The position numbers and the translations under genes are program-made. A DNA stretch of 64,000 nucleotides, from NCBI RefSeq assembly GCF_003626535.1, contig NZ_RBAL01000008.1, positions 62,001 through 126,000 on the forward strand, in the 5' to 3' direction. This document shows, piece after piece, positions 55,967 to 63,361 of the stretch. Under the pieces are notes generated by a model. That model was not told the origin of the DNA. It did no database searches and saw only the letters and a list, made by a program, of their open reading frames with translations. Source of the stretch: Streptomyces hoynatensis (GTDB lineage: Bacteria > Actinomycetota > Actinomycetes > Streptomycetales > Streptomycetaceae). Numbering within the stretch: the stretch's first letter is position 1; every line of letters starts with the position of its first letter.

Positions 55967-56746
55967 TCAGCCCGCCACGGCGGCCTCGGCGGCCAGCGAG
56001 CGGAGCAGTTCGTAGACGGCCTGCTGATGCTGGACGAGGAAGAAGTGCCCGCCGGGGAACACCTTCGAGGCAAAGCCCCCGGTGGTCAGTTCCTTCCAGG
56101 CGAGGGCCTCCTCCACGGTGGTCTTGGGGTCGGCGTCCCCGGTCAGCACCGTGATCGGGCAGGACACCGGCGTGGCGTCCCGCGGCCGGTAGGTCTCGAT
56201 GGCGCGGTAGTCGGCCCGGATGGACGGCATCGCCATCCGCACGATCTCCTCGTCCTGCAGCAGCCGGCCGTCGGTGCCGTCCAGCTCCCGCAGCTCCCTG
56301 AGCACCCCCGCGTCGTCCCGCTGGTGCACCCGCTCCTCGCGGTGGGTGGTGGGCGAGCGGCGCCCGGAGGCGACGAGGTGGTCGGGGCCGCTGAGCCCGC
56401 GCCGCGCCAGCGCCCGCGCGGTCTCGAAGCCGAGCACGGCGCCCATGCTGTGCCCGAAGAACAGCAGCGGCCTGCGCGGCCCCTCCAGCAGCCCCTTGGC
56501 GACCGCCTCCGCGATCGACTCCGCCAGGTCGCCGATCTCGTAGTCCGCCGCTTCCGTCCGCCGGTCCTGGCGCGCCGGGTACTGGACGGCGTACACCTCG
56601 AGCCCGGGCGAGAGCGTGGCCGACATCGGGTGGTACCAGCTCGCGGAGCCGCCCGCGTGCGGGAAGCAGACCAAGCGCGGGGCGTTCGGCGCGGGCGTGT
56701 GGAAACGCCGCAGCCACAAGCCGACATCCACGCGGGCAGGAATCAT
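55967..56746 (-). CDS. Type II thioesterase, NysE/PimI-like editing enzyme
   Basis: This 259-residue alpha/beta-hydrolase releases aberrant acyl groups from stalled PKS acyl-carrier domains. ATG 56746 follows AGGAG. The catalytic triad is visible: Ser100 in GHSMG, Asp204 in GDADPKTT and His234 in GGHFF. Length and layout are those of stand-alone TEII enzymes. It heads the order thioesterase, LAL, LAL, LAL, PAS-LuxR, as nysE does in the nystatin cluster. A candidate PAS-LuxR box (56820-56835) lies 75 bp before the start. Genes further right look unrelated, so this is the probable right end of the cluster. Confidence 0.95.
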   Translation of the reverse strand: MIPARVDVGLWLRRFHTPAPNAPRLVCFPHAGGSASWYHPMSATLSPGLEVYAVQYPARQDRRTEAADYEIGDLAESIAEAVAKGLLEGPRRPLLFFGHSMGAVLGFETARALARRGLSGPDHLVASGRRSPTTHREERVHQRDDAGVLRELRELDGTDGRLLQDEEIVRMAMPSIRADYRAIETYRPRDATPVSCPITVLTGDADPKTTVEEALAWKELTTGGFASKVFPGGHFFLVQHQQAVYELLRSLAAEAAVAG

Positions 56747-57084
56747 GGTTCTCCTCGAAGAGTGCGGCCCTACGGATGCCAGGACCGGCCCGGCGTAGGG
56801 CATCAAAGCAGTTCGGGGGCTGATGAAGACCCTAGATTGTGCCCTTTCCGCGGGGCGGCGGCCGAGGCCGCCGGCCGCGCGGGCGGCGGGTTCCGGCCAC
56901 GGCGCCGGGGCGGAGGAGACGGCAGGGGCGAAGGAGACGGAGGGGCCGGACGGGCCGGAGGGGGCGGCGGGCGCGTTCCCCGGCGGGCGGCGGGCGGGCC
57001 GCCGGGTTACGGTGCGGCCGAGGGCCCAGGCGCGGCCGCCCCGCGGCCGGGCGCCGGGCGGCGAGCGGCCAGGCGGTGAGGCAG
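56747..57084. other. 338-bp divergent region between the thioesterase and GH15 genes
   Basis: No gene is seen here. It holds a candidate PAS-LuxR site (56820-56835) on the thioesterase side. The remainder is very GC-rich and repetitive in composition. No clear promoter for the GH15 gene was found. Confidence 0.6.
56820..56835. promoter_or_regulatory. Candidate PAS-LuxR operator before the thioesterase
   Basis: CTGATGAAGACCCTAG matches the PimM-type consensus at 12 of 16 positions, with a good CCCTAG half. It lies 75 bp before the thioesterase start, at a suitable distance for an activator. It is weaker than the sites at 39200 and 39306. Confidence 0.4.
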
Positions 57085-58914
57085 ATGTCGAACATCCCGA
57101 TCGAGGACTACGGGCTGCTGTCCGACCGCCACAGCGCCGCCCTGGTCGGCCGCACCGGCGCGGTGGACTGGCTCTGCTTCCCGCGGTTCGACAGCCCCGC
57201 CGTCTTCGCCGCCCTGCTCGACGACCGGGCGGGCACCTGGTCGATCAGGCCGGTGGGCCCGTTCGAGGTACGGCGCCGCTACCTCGACGGGACCATGGTG
57301 CTGCGCACCGAGTTCCACACGCCGAGCGGGGTGCTCGCGCTCACCGACGCCCTGGACACCGGCCGCTGCACGCAGGTCCACCGGCTCGGCGCCGAGGCCG
57401 CCCACCTGCTGATCCGGCACGTGCACGCCACCGAGGGCAGCGTCGAACTTGCCGTCGAGTTCCGCCCGCGCCCCGAGTACGGCCTGGTGCGGCCCCAGTT
57501 CACGGAGCACGAAGGGGGCCTGTTCGCCCGCGGCGGCGCCGACCTGCTCGCCCTGTCCACGCCGCTCGCGCACCGCCGCGACGAGGAGGGGATGTCCGCG
57601 CGGGCCGCCCTGCGCGCCGGCGAGGAGCTCTCCTTCGGGCTGCACTGGGGCCCGCTGGGCGGGGCGCCCCCCGGCCTGCACGGGGCCGGGGAGCTGCGCC
57701 GGCGGCTGCGGGACACCGTGGAGTCCTGGCGGGCCTGGTCGCGGGAGCACGAGGGCTACCGGGGCCCCTGGCAGGACCTGGTGCGGCACTCGGGCCGGGT
57801 GTTGCAGGCGCTCTCGTACCAGCCGACCGGCGCGATCGTCGCCGCGGTCACCACCTCCCTGCCCGAGGAGCCCGGCGGCACCCGGAACTGGGACTACCGC
57901 TACTCCTGGGTGCGCGACGCGGCGTTCAGCATGGACGCCCTGTGGGTGGCCGCCTGCCCCGACGAGGCGGACGAGTTCTTCGCCTTCATGAAGGACGCGG
58001 CGGCCACCAGCTGGACCGGCTCCCGGCTCCAGATCATGTACGGCATCGGCGGGGAACACGACCTGTCGGAGCGGGAGCTGGCCCATCTGGGCGGCTGGCG
58101 CGGCAGCAGGCCGGTGCGCGTCGGCAACGGGGCCTGGCGCCAGCCCCAGCTGGACGTCTACGGGGAGCTGCTGGACACGGCGGCCCGCTTCGCCGAGCAA
58201 CTGGACGCCGCCGACCCGGCGCTGCGGCTCTTCCTGCCCGGCCTCGCCGACGCGGCGGCCGGGGCCTGGGACACCGAGGACCACGGCATCTGGGAGATCA
58301 GGGGGGAGCCGCGGCACTTCCTGTACTCGAAGCTGATGTGCTGGGTGGCGCTCGACCGGGCGCTGGCGCTCGCGGACCGCCTGGACGCCGGGGAGCGGAT
58401 CGGCGACTGGGAGCGGGCCAGAGAACGGGTGCGCGCGGAGATCCTGGAGCGGGGCTGGAACGAGGAGGTGGGGGCGTTCACCCAGTCCTTCGGCAGCAGC
58501 GCCCTGGACGCCTCCGCGCTGATGCTGCCGATCACCGGCTTCCTGCCCGCCACGGACCCCCGGGTGCTGCGCACCCTGGACGCGGTGGCCGAGGGGCTGA
58601 CCGACTCCCGGGGCCTGGTCGCCCGCTACCGCACCGGGCCCGGCGTGGACGGCCTGGCCGGAGCCGAGGGCAGCTTCCTGCTGTGCACGTTCTGGCTGGC
58701 CCAGGCCCAGGCGCTCGCGGGGCGGGTGGCGGCGGCGCGGGAGACCTTCTCGCGGGCCGCGGGACACCGCAACGACCTCGGGCTGCTGGCCGAGCAGGTC
58801 GATCCGCGCTCCGGCCTGCTCGGCGGGAACTTCCCGCAGGCCTTCAGCCACATCGGCCTGGTCAACGCGGCCTGGGCCATCGCCCGGGCGGAGGACACCG
58901 CGCGGTCCGCCTGA
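57085..58914 (+). CDS. Glycoside hydrolase family 15 (glucoamylase/trehalase-like)
   Basis: This 609-residue cytoplasmic protein has the GH15 layout: an N-terminal beta-rich domain starting at SNIPIEDYGLLSD and a C-terminal (alpha/alpha)6 barrel. Signature stretches include NWDYRYSWVRDA and HGIWEIRG, where Glu404 is the likely general acid. Glu528 in AEGSF is the likely general base. There is no signal peptide, so it probably acts on intracellular alpha-glucans or trehalose. ATG 57085 follows GGTGAGG; a GTG at 57076 is an alternative. Close relatives are common in actinomycete chromosomes outside biosynthetic clusters. It is not expected to belong to the polyketide pathway. Confidence 0.9.
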   Translation: MSNIPIEDYGLLSDRHSAALVGRTGAVDWLCFPRFDSPAVFAALLDDRAGTWSIRPVGPFEVRRRYLDGTMVLRTEFHTPSGVLALTDALDTGRCTQVHRLGAEAAHLLIRHVHATEGSVELAVEFRPRPEYGLVRPQFTEHEGGLFARGGADLLALSTPLAHRRDEEGMSARAALRAGEELSFGLHWGPLGGAPPGLHGAGELRRRLRDTVESWRAWSREHEGYRGPWQDLVRHSGRVLQALSYQPTGAIVAAVTTSLPEEPGGTRNWDYRYSWVRDAAFSMDALWVAACPDEADEFFAFMKDAAATSWTGSRLQIMYGIGGEHDLSERELAHLGGWRGSRPVRVGNGAWRQPQLDVYGELLDTAARFAEQLDAADPALRLFLPGLADAAAGAWDTEDHGIWEIRGEPRHFLYSKLMCWVALDRALALADRLDAGERIGDWERARERVRAEILERGWNEEVGAFTQSFGSSALDASALMLPITGFLPATDPRVLRTLDAVAEGLTDSRGLVARYRTGPGVDGLAGAEGSFLLCTFWLAQAQALAGRVAAARETFSRAAGHRNDLGLLAEQVDPRSGLLGGNFPQAFSHIGLVNAAWAIARAEDTARSA

Positions 58915-58928
58915 GTCGCCCGGCCCCT

Positions 58929-58942
58929 GCCGGGTACCCGGC
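58929..58942. repeat. Perfect 14-bp palindrome after the GH15 gene
   Basis: GCCGGGTACCCGGC is a perfect palindrome 15 bp after the stop codon. It may form a tight terminator stem, although the loop would be only four bases. No U run follows. Confidence 0.4.
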
Positions 58943-58957
58943 GGCGGCGGGCCGGAC

Positions 58958-59060
58958 GGGGAACGGGGCGCCGGACGGCCGGCACGGCGGACGGCCGGCA
59001 CGGGACGGAACGACGAGGCCGGGGAACGACCAGGCCAGGGAACGGCGGAACCGGGGAACG
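58958..59060 (+). repeat. Four copies of GGGAACG upstream of the DUF190 gene
   Basis: GGGAACG occurs four times in this 100-bp stretch (at 58959, 59022, 59038 and 59054), with two near-tandem copies of GGACGGCCGGCACGG between the first and second. The GGAAC core resembles the -35 element of several ECF sigma factors, but no matching -10 was confirmed. Confidence 0.4.
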
Positions 59061-59103
59061 GCCGAGCAACGGAGCGGACGGCGGAGACGAGGACGGTGCG
59101 GCG

Positions 59104-59460
59104 ATGAGCGGCGAGGCGGCGACGGGCGGCGAGGCGCTGCGGCTGACGGCATACGTGGCGGAGAGCGACGTGTGGCACCACCGGCCGCTCTTCGACGAGA
59201 TCGTGCACCGCGCGCACGCGGCCGGCCTCGCCGGGGCCAGCGTGTTCCGGGGGATCGAGGGCTTCGGCGGCTCCGCGACCGTGCACACCCAGCGGCTGCT
59301 CTCGCTGAGCGAGGACCTGCCCGTTGCGGTGGTGATCGTGGACGACGCGCGGCGGGTGCGGGCCTTCCTGCCGCGGCTCGACGAGCTGGAGGGCGTGGGC
59401 CTGGTGACGCTGGAGCCCGTCGAGGTGGTCAGGCGCGACCGGCAGGCCGAGTGGCCCTGA
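59104..59460 (+). CDS. DUF190 family protein
   Basis: This 118-residue protein has the alternating strand-helix pattern of DUF190, a PII-like fold. Family features are the YVAESD opening, GASVFRG and a central VVIVDD segment. Its function is not known; some relatives sit beside fluoride or ion-transport genes, which are not present here. ATG 59104 has only a weak GAGG upstream. A cluster of GGGAACG repeats lies in front. Confidence 0.85.
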   Translation: MSGEAATGGEALRLTAYVAESDVWHHRPLFDEIVHRAHAAGLAGASVFRGIEGFGGSATVHTQRLLSLSEDLPVAVVIVDDARRVRAFLPRLDELEGVGLVTLEPVEVVRRDRQAEWP

Positions 59461-59583
59461 CCTGCGGTCATTTGCCAGGACGCGACCCCACCCGTTCGGG
59501 TGACAGCGGCGGTGGAGTGAAAAACCTAGGCTGAACCTTGCCGCCGGGCGAGCGTGCGGCGGCGACCGCTCCAGGGAGGCGGA

Positions 59584-59805
59584 ATGAGCTACGCGCAGGT
59601 GCAGGGCCGGGACGTGAACGGCAGGACGCTCGTGCTGGGCGCCGAGTCCGAGGTCCTCGCCCGCATGCTGCTCACCCAGGTGTCGCCGCTGCGCCCCCGC
59701 GATCCGGAGGCGGCCCTGAACTGCCCCTACTGCGACCACTCCCCCACCGTCGCCGAGGAGGGCGGCGGCTGGTCCTGCCCGCACTGCGGCGCGGAGAGCT
59801 CCTAG
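59584..59805 (+). CDS. Small zinc-ribbon-like protein
   Basis: This 73-residue protein has two CxxC knuckles in its C-terminal half (CPYC and CPHC, about 17 residues apart), enough to bind one zinc ion. The N-terminal half is a short beta-like segment with no recognised domain. ATG 59584 follows GGGAGG. No function can be assigned. A large hairpin follows the stop and separates it from the convergent CapA-like gene. Confidence 0.75.
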   Translation: MSYAQVQGRDVNGRTLVLGAESEVLARMLLTQVSPLRPRDPEAALNCPYCDHSPTVAEEGGGWSCPHCGAESS

Positions 59806-59842
59806 CCGCCCGGGGCGAGGGGCGACGGGGCCGGGGAGGACC

Positions 59843-59887
59843 GGGCGGCGGGCGAGGCCGCGGGTCGCGGGACCCGGCCCGCCGCCC
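59843..59887. terminator. Compound hairpin between convergent zinc-ribbon and CapA-like genes
   Basis: Outer 11-base arms GGGCGGCGGGC and GCCCGCCGCCC enclose an inner stem CGGGTC/GACCCG with a GCGG loop. It lies between two converging stop codons and should end both transcripts. Confidence 0.75.
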
Positions 59888-59897
59888 CCGGCCCGGT

Positions 59898-61052
59898 TCA
59901 GCTGCCCATCCGCAGGCCGTCCTCGGCGGCGCCCCGGCCGAGCACCGCGCTCTTCACCTGCTCCAGGGAGTCCGCGAGCGCCGCGTCGCCCGGGTCGGTG
60001 GCCAGCGCCTCGGGCAGGTTGACCACGGCGATCGGGTCGTTGCGCACCGCGAAGGGCACGAACTCGGCCTTCCGCACCGTCCACGGCCCGCCCTGCTCCC
60101 TCGGCGGCGCGAAGGTGAAGCGGGCCGCCGAGCCGAGCTGCCCGCGGGGGTCGGTCATCACCCCGGCGACCTGGTCGCCCATGCCGTAGACGACCCAGGT
60201 GCCGTTGACCTTCTCGTACGCCTGGGGAACGTGCGCATGGGTGCCGATGATCAGGTCGATGTCGCGGCGGCCGTCCAGGGCCGAGGCGGTGAGCCGGTCG
60301 GCCAGCGAGAGTTGCAGTTCGTCGGGGGCCTCCTGCCACTCGGTGCCCCAGTGGACGCTGACGACGACCACGTCCGCCCCGGCGCGCCTGGCGGCCCTGG
60401 CGTCCTCGACGATGCGCTCGGGGTCGATCAGGTTGACCAGCCAGGGCGTGTCCTCGGGCACCGGGATGCCGTTGGTGCCGTAGGCGTACGCGAGGTGGGC
60501 GACCTTCGCGTCCCCGGCGCGCAGCAGCGTCGGCGTCTCCCGCTCCTTCGCCGACCTGGCCGAGCCCGCGTGCTTGAGCCCGGCGGCGTCCATCGCGTCC
60601 AGGGTGCGGCGCACGCCCTCCACCCCGGCGTCCAGCGTGTGGTTGGAGGCGGTGGAGCAGGAGTCGTACCCCAGGTCGCCGACGGCCGCGGCCAGTTGGG
60701 GCGGGGTGTGGAACATCGGGTAGCCGGTGAAGGGGCCCTCCTCGGGGCCGTAGACCGTCTCCATGTGACAGATCGCCAGGTCGGCGCCCGAGGCCAGGCT
60801 GCGCACCCCGGCCAGCATGGGCCCGAAGTCGTAGCCCGCGCCGTCCGCGTCGGCGGCGGCCTGCCGGATGACCGAGTCGTGGACGAGCAGGTCCCCGCTG
60901 GCCACCAGGGTGAAGCCCTCGGGGGGCGGTTTCTCGGCGGCCGGGGAGGCGGCGGGCCCCGGGGCCGCGTCGGTGCCGGCGGAGCAGGCGGTGGCCGCGC
61001 CGAACAGGGTGGCGGCCAGCAGGGCCACGGCGCGCCGCGTGTGTGGGGTCAT
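59898..61052 (-). CDS. CapA-family metallophosphatase-like lipoprotein
   Basis: This 384-residue exported protein has an N-terminal signal with a lipobox-like end at Cys23. The CapA fold follows, with metal-binding motifs SGDLLVHD, SNHTLD and GTHAHVPQ. Relatives are linked to poly-gamma-glutamate or capsule synthesis, although many actinomycete copies stand alone, as here, without capB or capC. ATG 61052 follows GGAGG. An inverted repeat at 61091-61110 sits just upstream. It probably has nothing to do with the polyketide pathway. Confidence 0.9.
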   Translation of the reverse strand: MTPHTRRAVALLAATLFGAATACSAGTDAAPGPAASPAAEKPPPEGFTLVASGDLLVHDSVIRQAAADADGAGYDFGPMLAGVRSLASGADLAICHMETVYGPEEGPFTGYPMFHTPPQLAAAVGDLGYDSCSTASNHTLDAGVEGVRRTLDAMDAAGLKHAGSARSAKERETPTLLRAGDAKVAHLAYAYGTNGIPVPEDTPWLVNLIDPERIVEDARAARRAGADVVVVSVHWGTEWQEAPDELQLSLADRLTASALDGRRDIDLIIGTHAHVPQAYEKVNGTWVVYGMGDQVAGVMTDPRGQLGSAARFTFAPPREQGGPWTVRKAEFVPFAVRNDPIAVVNLPEALATDPGDAALADSLEQVKSAVLGRGAAEDGLRMGS

Positions 61053-61090
61053 GGGTCCTCCGAAGCGTCACCAAGAACGTCAGGAATAAG

Positions 61091-61110
61091 CCGATAGTCA
61101 TACTTATCGG
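61091..61110. promoter_or_regulatory. Inverted repeat near the CapA-like start
   Basis: CCGATA and TATCGG are separated by 8 bases, with a wider ATAAG/CTTAT pair overlapping. It lies about 40 bp above the start codon and could be an operator. Confidence 0.4.
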
Positions 61111-61287
61111 GACGTAGGCGGGCGGCCTCCCCCGCGACGCCCCCCTCACCGCAACGGCCCCCCAGATCCACCCGGCGAGCCCCGCCCGCCGGGGCGCCCG
61201 AATCGGCCACCGGCGGCGGGCGGCCGGACCGCGCGCGCCGGGCGCACGCCGGGACCACCGGGGCGCGTTCTCGCAGCAGCAGACCCC

Positions 61288-61317
61288 TTGACGTGGCGCG
61301 AAATGCGTGAGTAACGT
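61288..61317 (+). promoter_or_regulatory. Promoter of the LacI-ABC operon
   Basis: TTGACG (61288-61293) and TAACGT (61312-61317) are separated by 18 bases. The predicted transcript start, near 61324, lies just before the palindrome at 61332-61345, so a bound repressor would block initiation or escape. Confidence 0.6.
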
Positions 61318-61331
61318 CATCCACGGCCCAA

Positions 61332-61345
61332 CTAATACGTATTAG
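61332..61345. promoter_or_regulatory. Perfect palindromic operator, probably for the LacI regulator
   Basis: CTAATACGTATTAG is a perfect 14-bp palindrome with a central CG, the usual symmetry of LacI-family operators. It lies 13 bp before the GTG start, between the promoter and the ribosome site. Autoregulation together with control of the following permease genes is likely. Confidence 0.7.
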
Positions 61346-61358
61346 AAAGGGGGTTGAG

Positions 61359-62444
61359 GTGGCCAGTTCCGAGCGGCGCCGGCGGCCCACGCAGGTGGAC
61401 ATCGCGCGGCGCGCCGGCGTCTCCCAGGCGACGGTGTCGCTGGTCATCAGTGGGGGCGCGGCCAGCGACCAGATCGCGGAGGCGACGCGGCGGGCGGTGC
61501 TGACCGCGGCGGAGGAGCTCGGGTATTCGGCCAACGTCGCGGCGCGCAGCCTGAAGGGCGGCCGCAACCACCTGCTGGGGCTCTACACCTTCGAGCCCGT
61601 GTTCCCCACCGACCAGCGCGACTTCTACTACCCCTTCCTGCTGGGCGTGGAGGAGGAGACCGCCGCGCAGGGCTACGACCTGCTGCTGTTCAGCTCGGTG
61701 ACCTCGGCCGCCGACCGCTCCATCTACGCGGGGGGCGCCAACCGCCTCAAGCTCGCCGACGGCTGCGTCCTGCTGGGCCGCCACGTCCGGCGCGAGGAGC
61801 TGACGGCCCTGGTCAAGGAGGACTTCCCCTTCGTCTTCATCGGGCGCCGCGAGGTGGAGGGCGGCGAGATCTCCTACGTGGCGGCCGACTACGTCTCCGC
61901 CACCGCGCAGATGGTCGCCCGGCTCGCCGCCCTCGGGCACCGCCGCATCCTCTACCTGCGCGCGGCGCAGAACAGCGAGCCCACCCAGGACCGCACGGCG
62001 GGCTACCGCAGGGGCCTGGCCGAGGCCGGCCTGCCGTTCGACTCCGCGCTGATCCGCACCCTGGACGATCCGGCGGAGGTGACCGGGGCCCGGGTGCGGG
62101 AGTGGATCGGCTCGGGGGTCACCGCGCTGCTCGCCGAGCCCACCGAGGACGACCGCCTGGTGGCGGCCCTGGCCGCGGTGGACCGCTCGGGCCTGGTGCG
62201 CTTCCCCGAGGACTGCTCCCTCGCGCTGCTCGGCGACCCGCCGCTGTGGACGGGCGAGTCGCGCGACTGGACGCGCTTCTCGCTGCCGCGGGTGGGGATG
62301 GCGCGCGAGGCGGTGCGCCTGCTGGTGGAGCTGCTGGCGCAGCCGGCGCACACGGCGCGCAGGCTGTCGGTGCCCTGCGAGTTCGTCCCCGGCGACTCGA
62401 TCGGGCCCGCGCCCGCGGGGAGGGGGCCGGAATGGTCCGCATGA
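61359..62444 (+). CDS. LacI-family transcriptional regulator
   Basis: This 361-residue repressor has an N-terminal LacI helix-turn-helix (VDIARRAGVSQATVSLVIS, about residues 13-31), a hinge helix ending near ARSLKGG, and a periplasmic-binding-like ligand domain. The GTG start at 61359 follows AGGGGG; no ATG suits better. It overlaps the first permease by 13 bp, so regulator and transporter form one operon. The presumed ligand is whatever the transporter imports, a sugar or peptide-like molecule. A perfect palindrome upstream is its likely operator. Confidence 0.93.
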   Translation: MASSERRRRPTQVDIARRAGVSQATVSLVISGGAASDQIAEATRRAVLTAAEELGYSANVAARSLKGGRNHLLGLYTFEPVFPTDQRDFYYPFLLGVEEETAAQGYDLLLFSSVTSAADRSIYAGGANRLKLADGCVLLGRHVRREELTALVKEDFPFVFIGRREVEGGEISYVAADYVSATAQMVARLAALGHRRILYLRAAQNSEPTQDRTAGYRRGLAEAGLPFDSALIRTLDDPAEVTGARVREWIGSGVTALLAEPTEDDRLVAALAAVDRSGLVRFPEDCSLALLGDPPLWTGESRDWTRFSLPRVGMAREAVRLLVELLAQPAHTARRLSVPCEFVPGDSIGPAPAGRGPEWSA

Positions 62445-63361
62445 TCGTCTCCCGGCTCCTGGTGGGCGTGTTCGTGATGTGGGGCGCGGCCTCGCTGATC
62501 TTCCTCATCGTGCGCGCCGCGCCGGGCGACCCGGCGACCGTGCTGCTCGGTCCCGACGCCGACCGGGAGCAGATAGCCAGGCTGCACGAGACCCTGGGCC
62601 TGGACCGCCCGCTGTTCGCGCAGTACCTGGACTACCTGGGCGACGCGGCGCGGCTCGACTTCGGCGACTCGCACCGGCTGGGCCGCCCCGCCATGGACGC
62701 GGTGCTCGACCGGCTGCCCGCGACCGTGGACCTGACGGTGACCTCGACGCTGATCGCCGTCGTCGCCGGGGTGGCCCTGGGGCTGCTCGCCGGGGGGCGG
62801 GCCGGCGGCCTGCTGGACCGGGTGCTGTCCGGGGCGACGATCGCCCTCCAGTCCTTCCCCACCTTCTGGGTGGGCATCATGCTGGTCCTCTTCTTCGCCC
62901 TCGGCCTGCGGGTGCTGCCGAGTTCCGGGGTGGGCACCCCCCAGCACCTGGTGCTGCCCTCGGTCACGCTGGCGCTGCCCTTCATCGCGATCGTCGCCCG
63001 GCTGACCAGGACCAGCGTCGCGGAAAACATGCGGGAGCCCTACGTGGAGACGGCCCGCTCCAAGGGCCTGACCGAGCCGCAGGTGCTGCTGGGGCACGTG
63101 CTGCGGAACTCGCTGGTGCCGGTGACGACCGTCATCGGGCTGCACATGGGGGCGCTGCTCGGCGGCGCGGTCATCGTGGAGAACGTCTTCGCCTGGCCCG
63201 GCCTCGGCTCCCTGGTGGTGGACGCGGTGGCGAACCGGGACTACGCGGTGGTGCAGGCGGTCACGCTGCTGATCGCCGGCCTGGTCACGCTGCTCAACCT
63301 GGCCGCCGACCTGCTCGCCACCCGGCTCGACCCGCGGATCAGGCTGGAGGGTGCGTCATGA
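62432..63361 (+). CDS. ABC transporter permease, DppB/OppB type
   Basis: This 309-residue inner-membrane permease has six predicted membrane helices and the DppB/OppB signatures RAAPGDP near the N-terminus and NVFAWPGLGSL near the C-terminus. ATG 62432 lies eight bases after GGAGG. A second ATG at 62441 overlaps the LacI stop as ATGA but is too far from the ribosome site. The next gene overlaps this stop as ATGA, so both are translationally coupled. The family imports peptides, nickel or oligosaccharides; a LacI neighbour slightly favours a sugar-derived substrate. Substrate-binding and ATPase genes must lie to the right. Confidence 0.9.
   Translation: MVRMIVSRLLVGVFVMWGAASLIFLIVRAAPGDPATVLLGPDADREQIARLHETLGLDRPLFAQYLDYLGDAARLDFGDSHRLGRPAMDAVLDRLPATVDLTVTSTLIAVVAGVALGLLAGGRAGGLLDRVLSGATIALQSFPTFWVGIMLVLFFALGLRVLPSSGVGTPQHLVLPSVTLALPFIAIVARLTRTSVAENMREPYVETARSKGLTEPQVLLGHVLRNSLVPVTTVIGLHMGALLGGAVIVENVFAWPGLGSLVVDAVANRDYAVVQAVTLLIAGLVTLLNLAADLLATRLDPRIRLEGAS

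Larger units (their letters stand above)
61053..61358. other. 306-bp divergent region between CapA-like and LacI genes
   Basis: No gene is seen here. It contains an inverted repeat near the CapA-like start (61091-61110), a promoter for the LacI gene (61288-61317) and a perfect palindrome after it (61332-61345). Confidence 0.75.
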
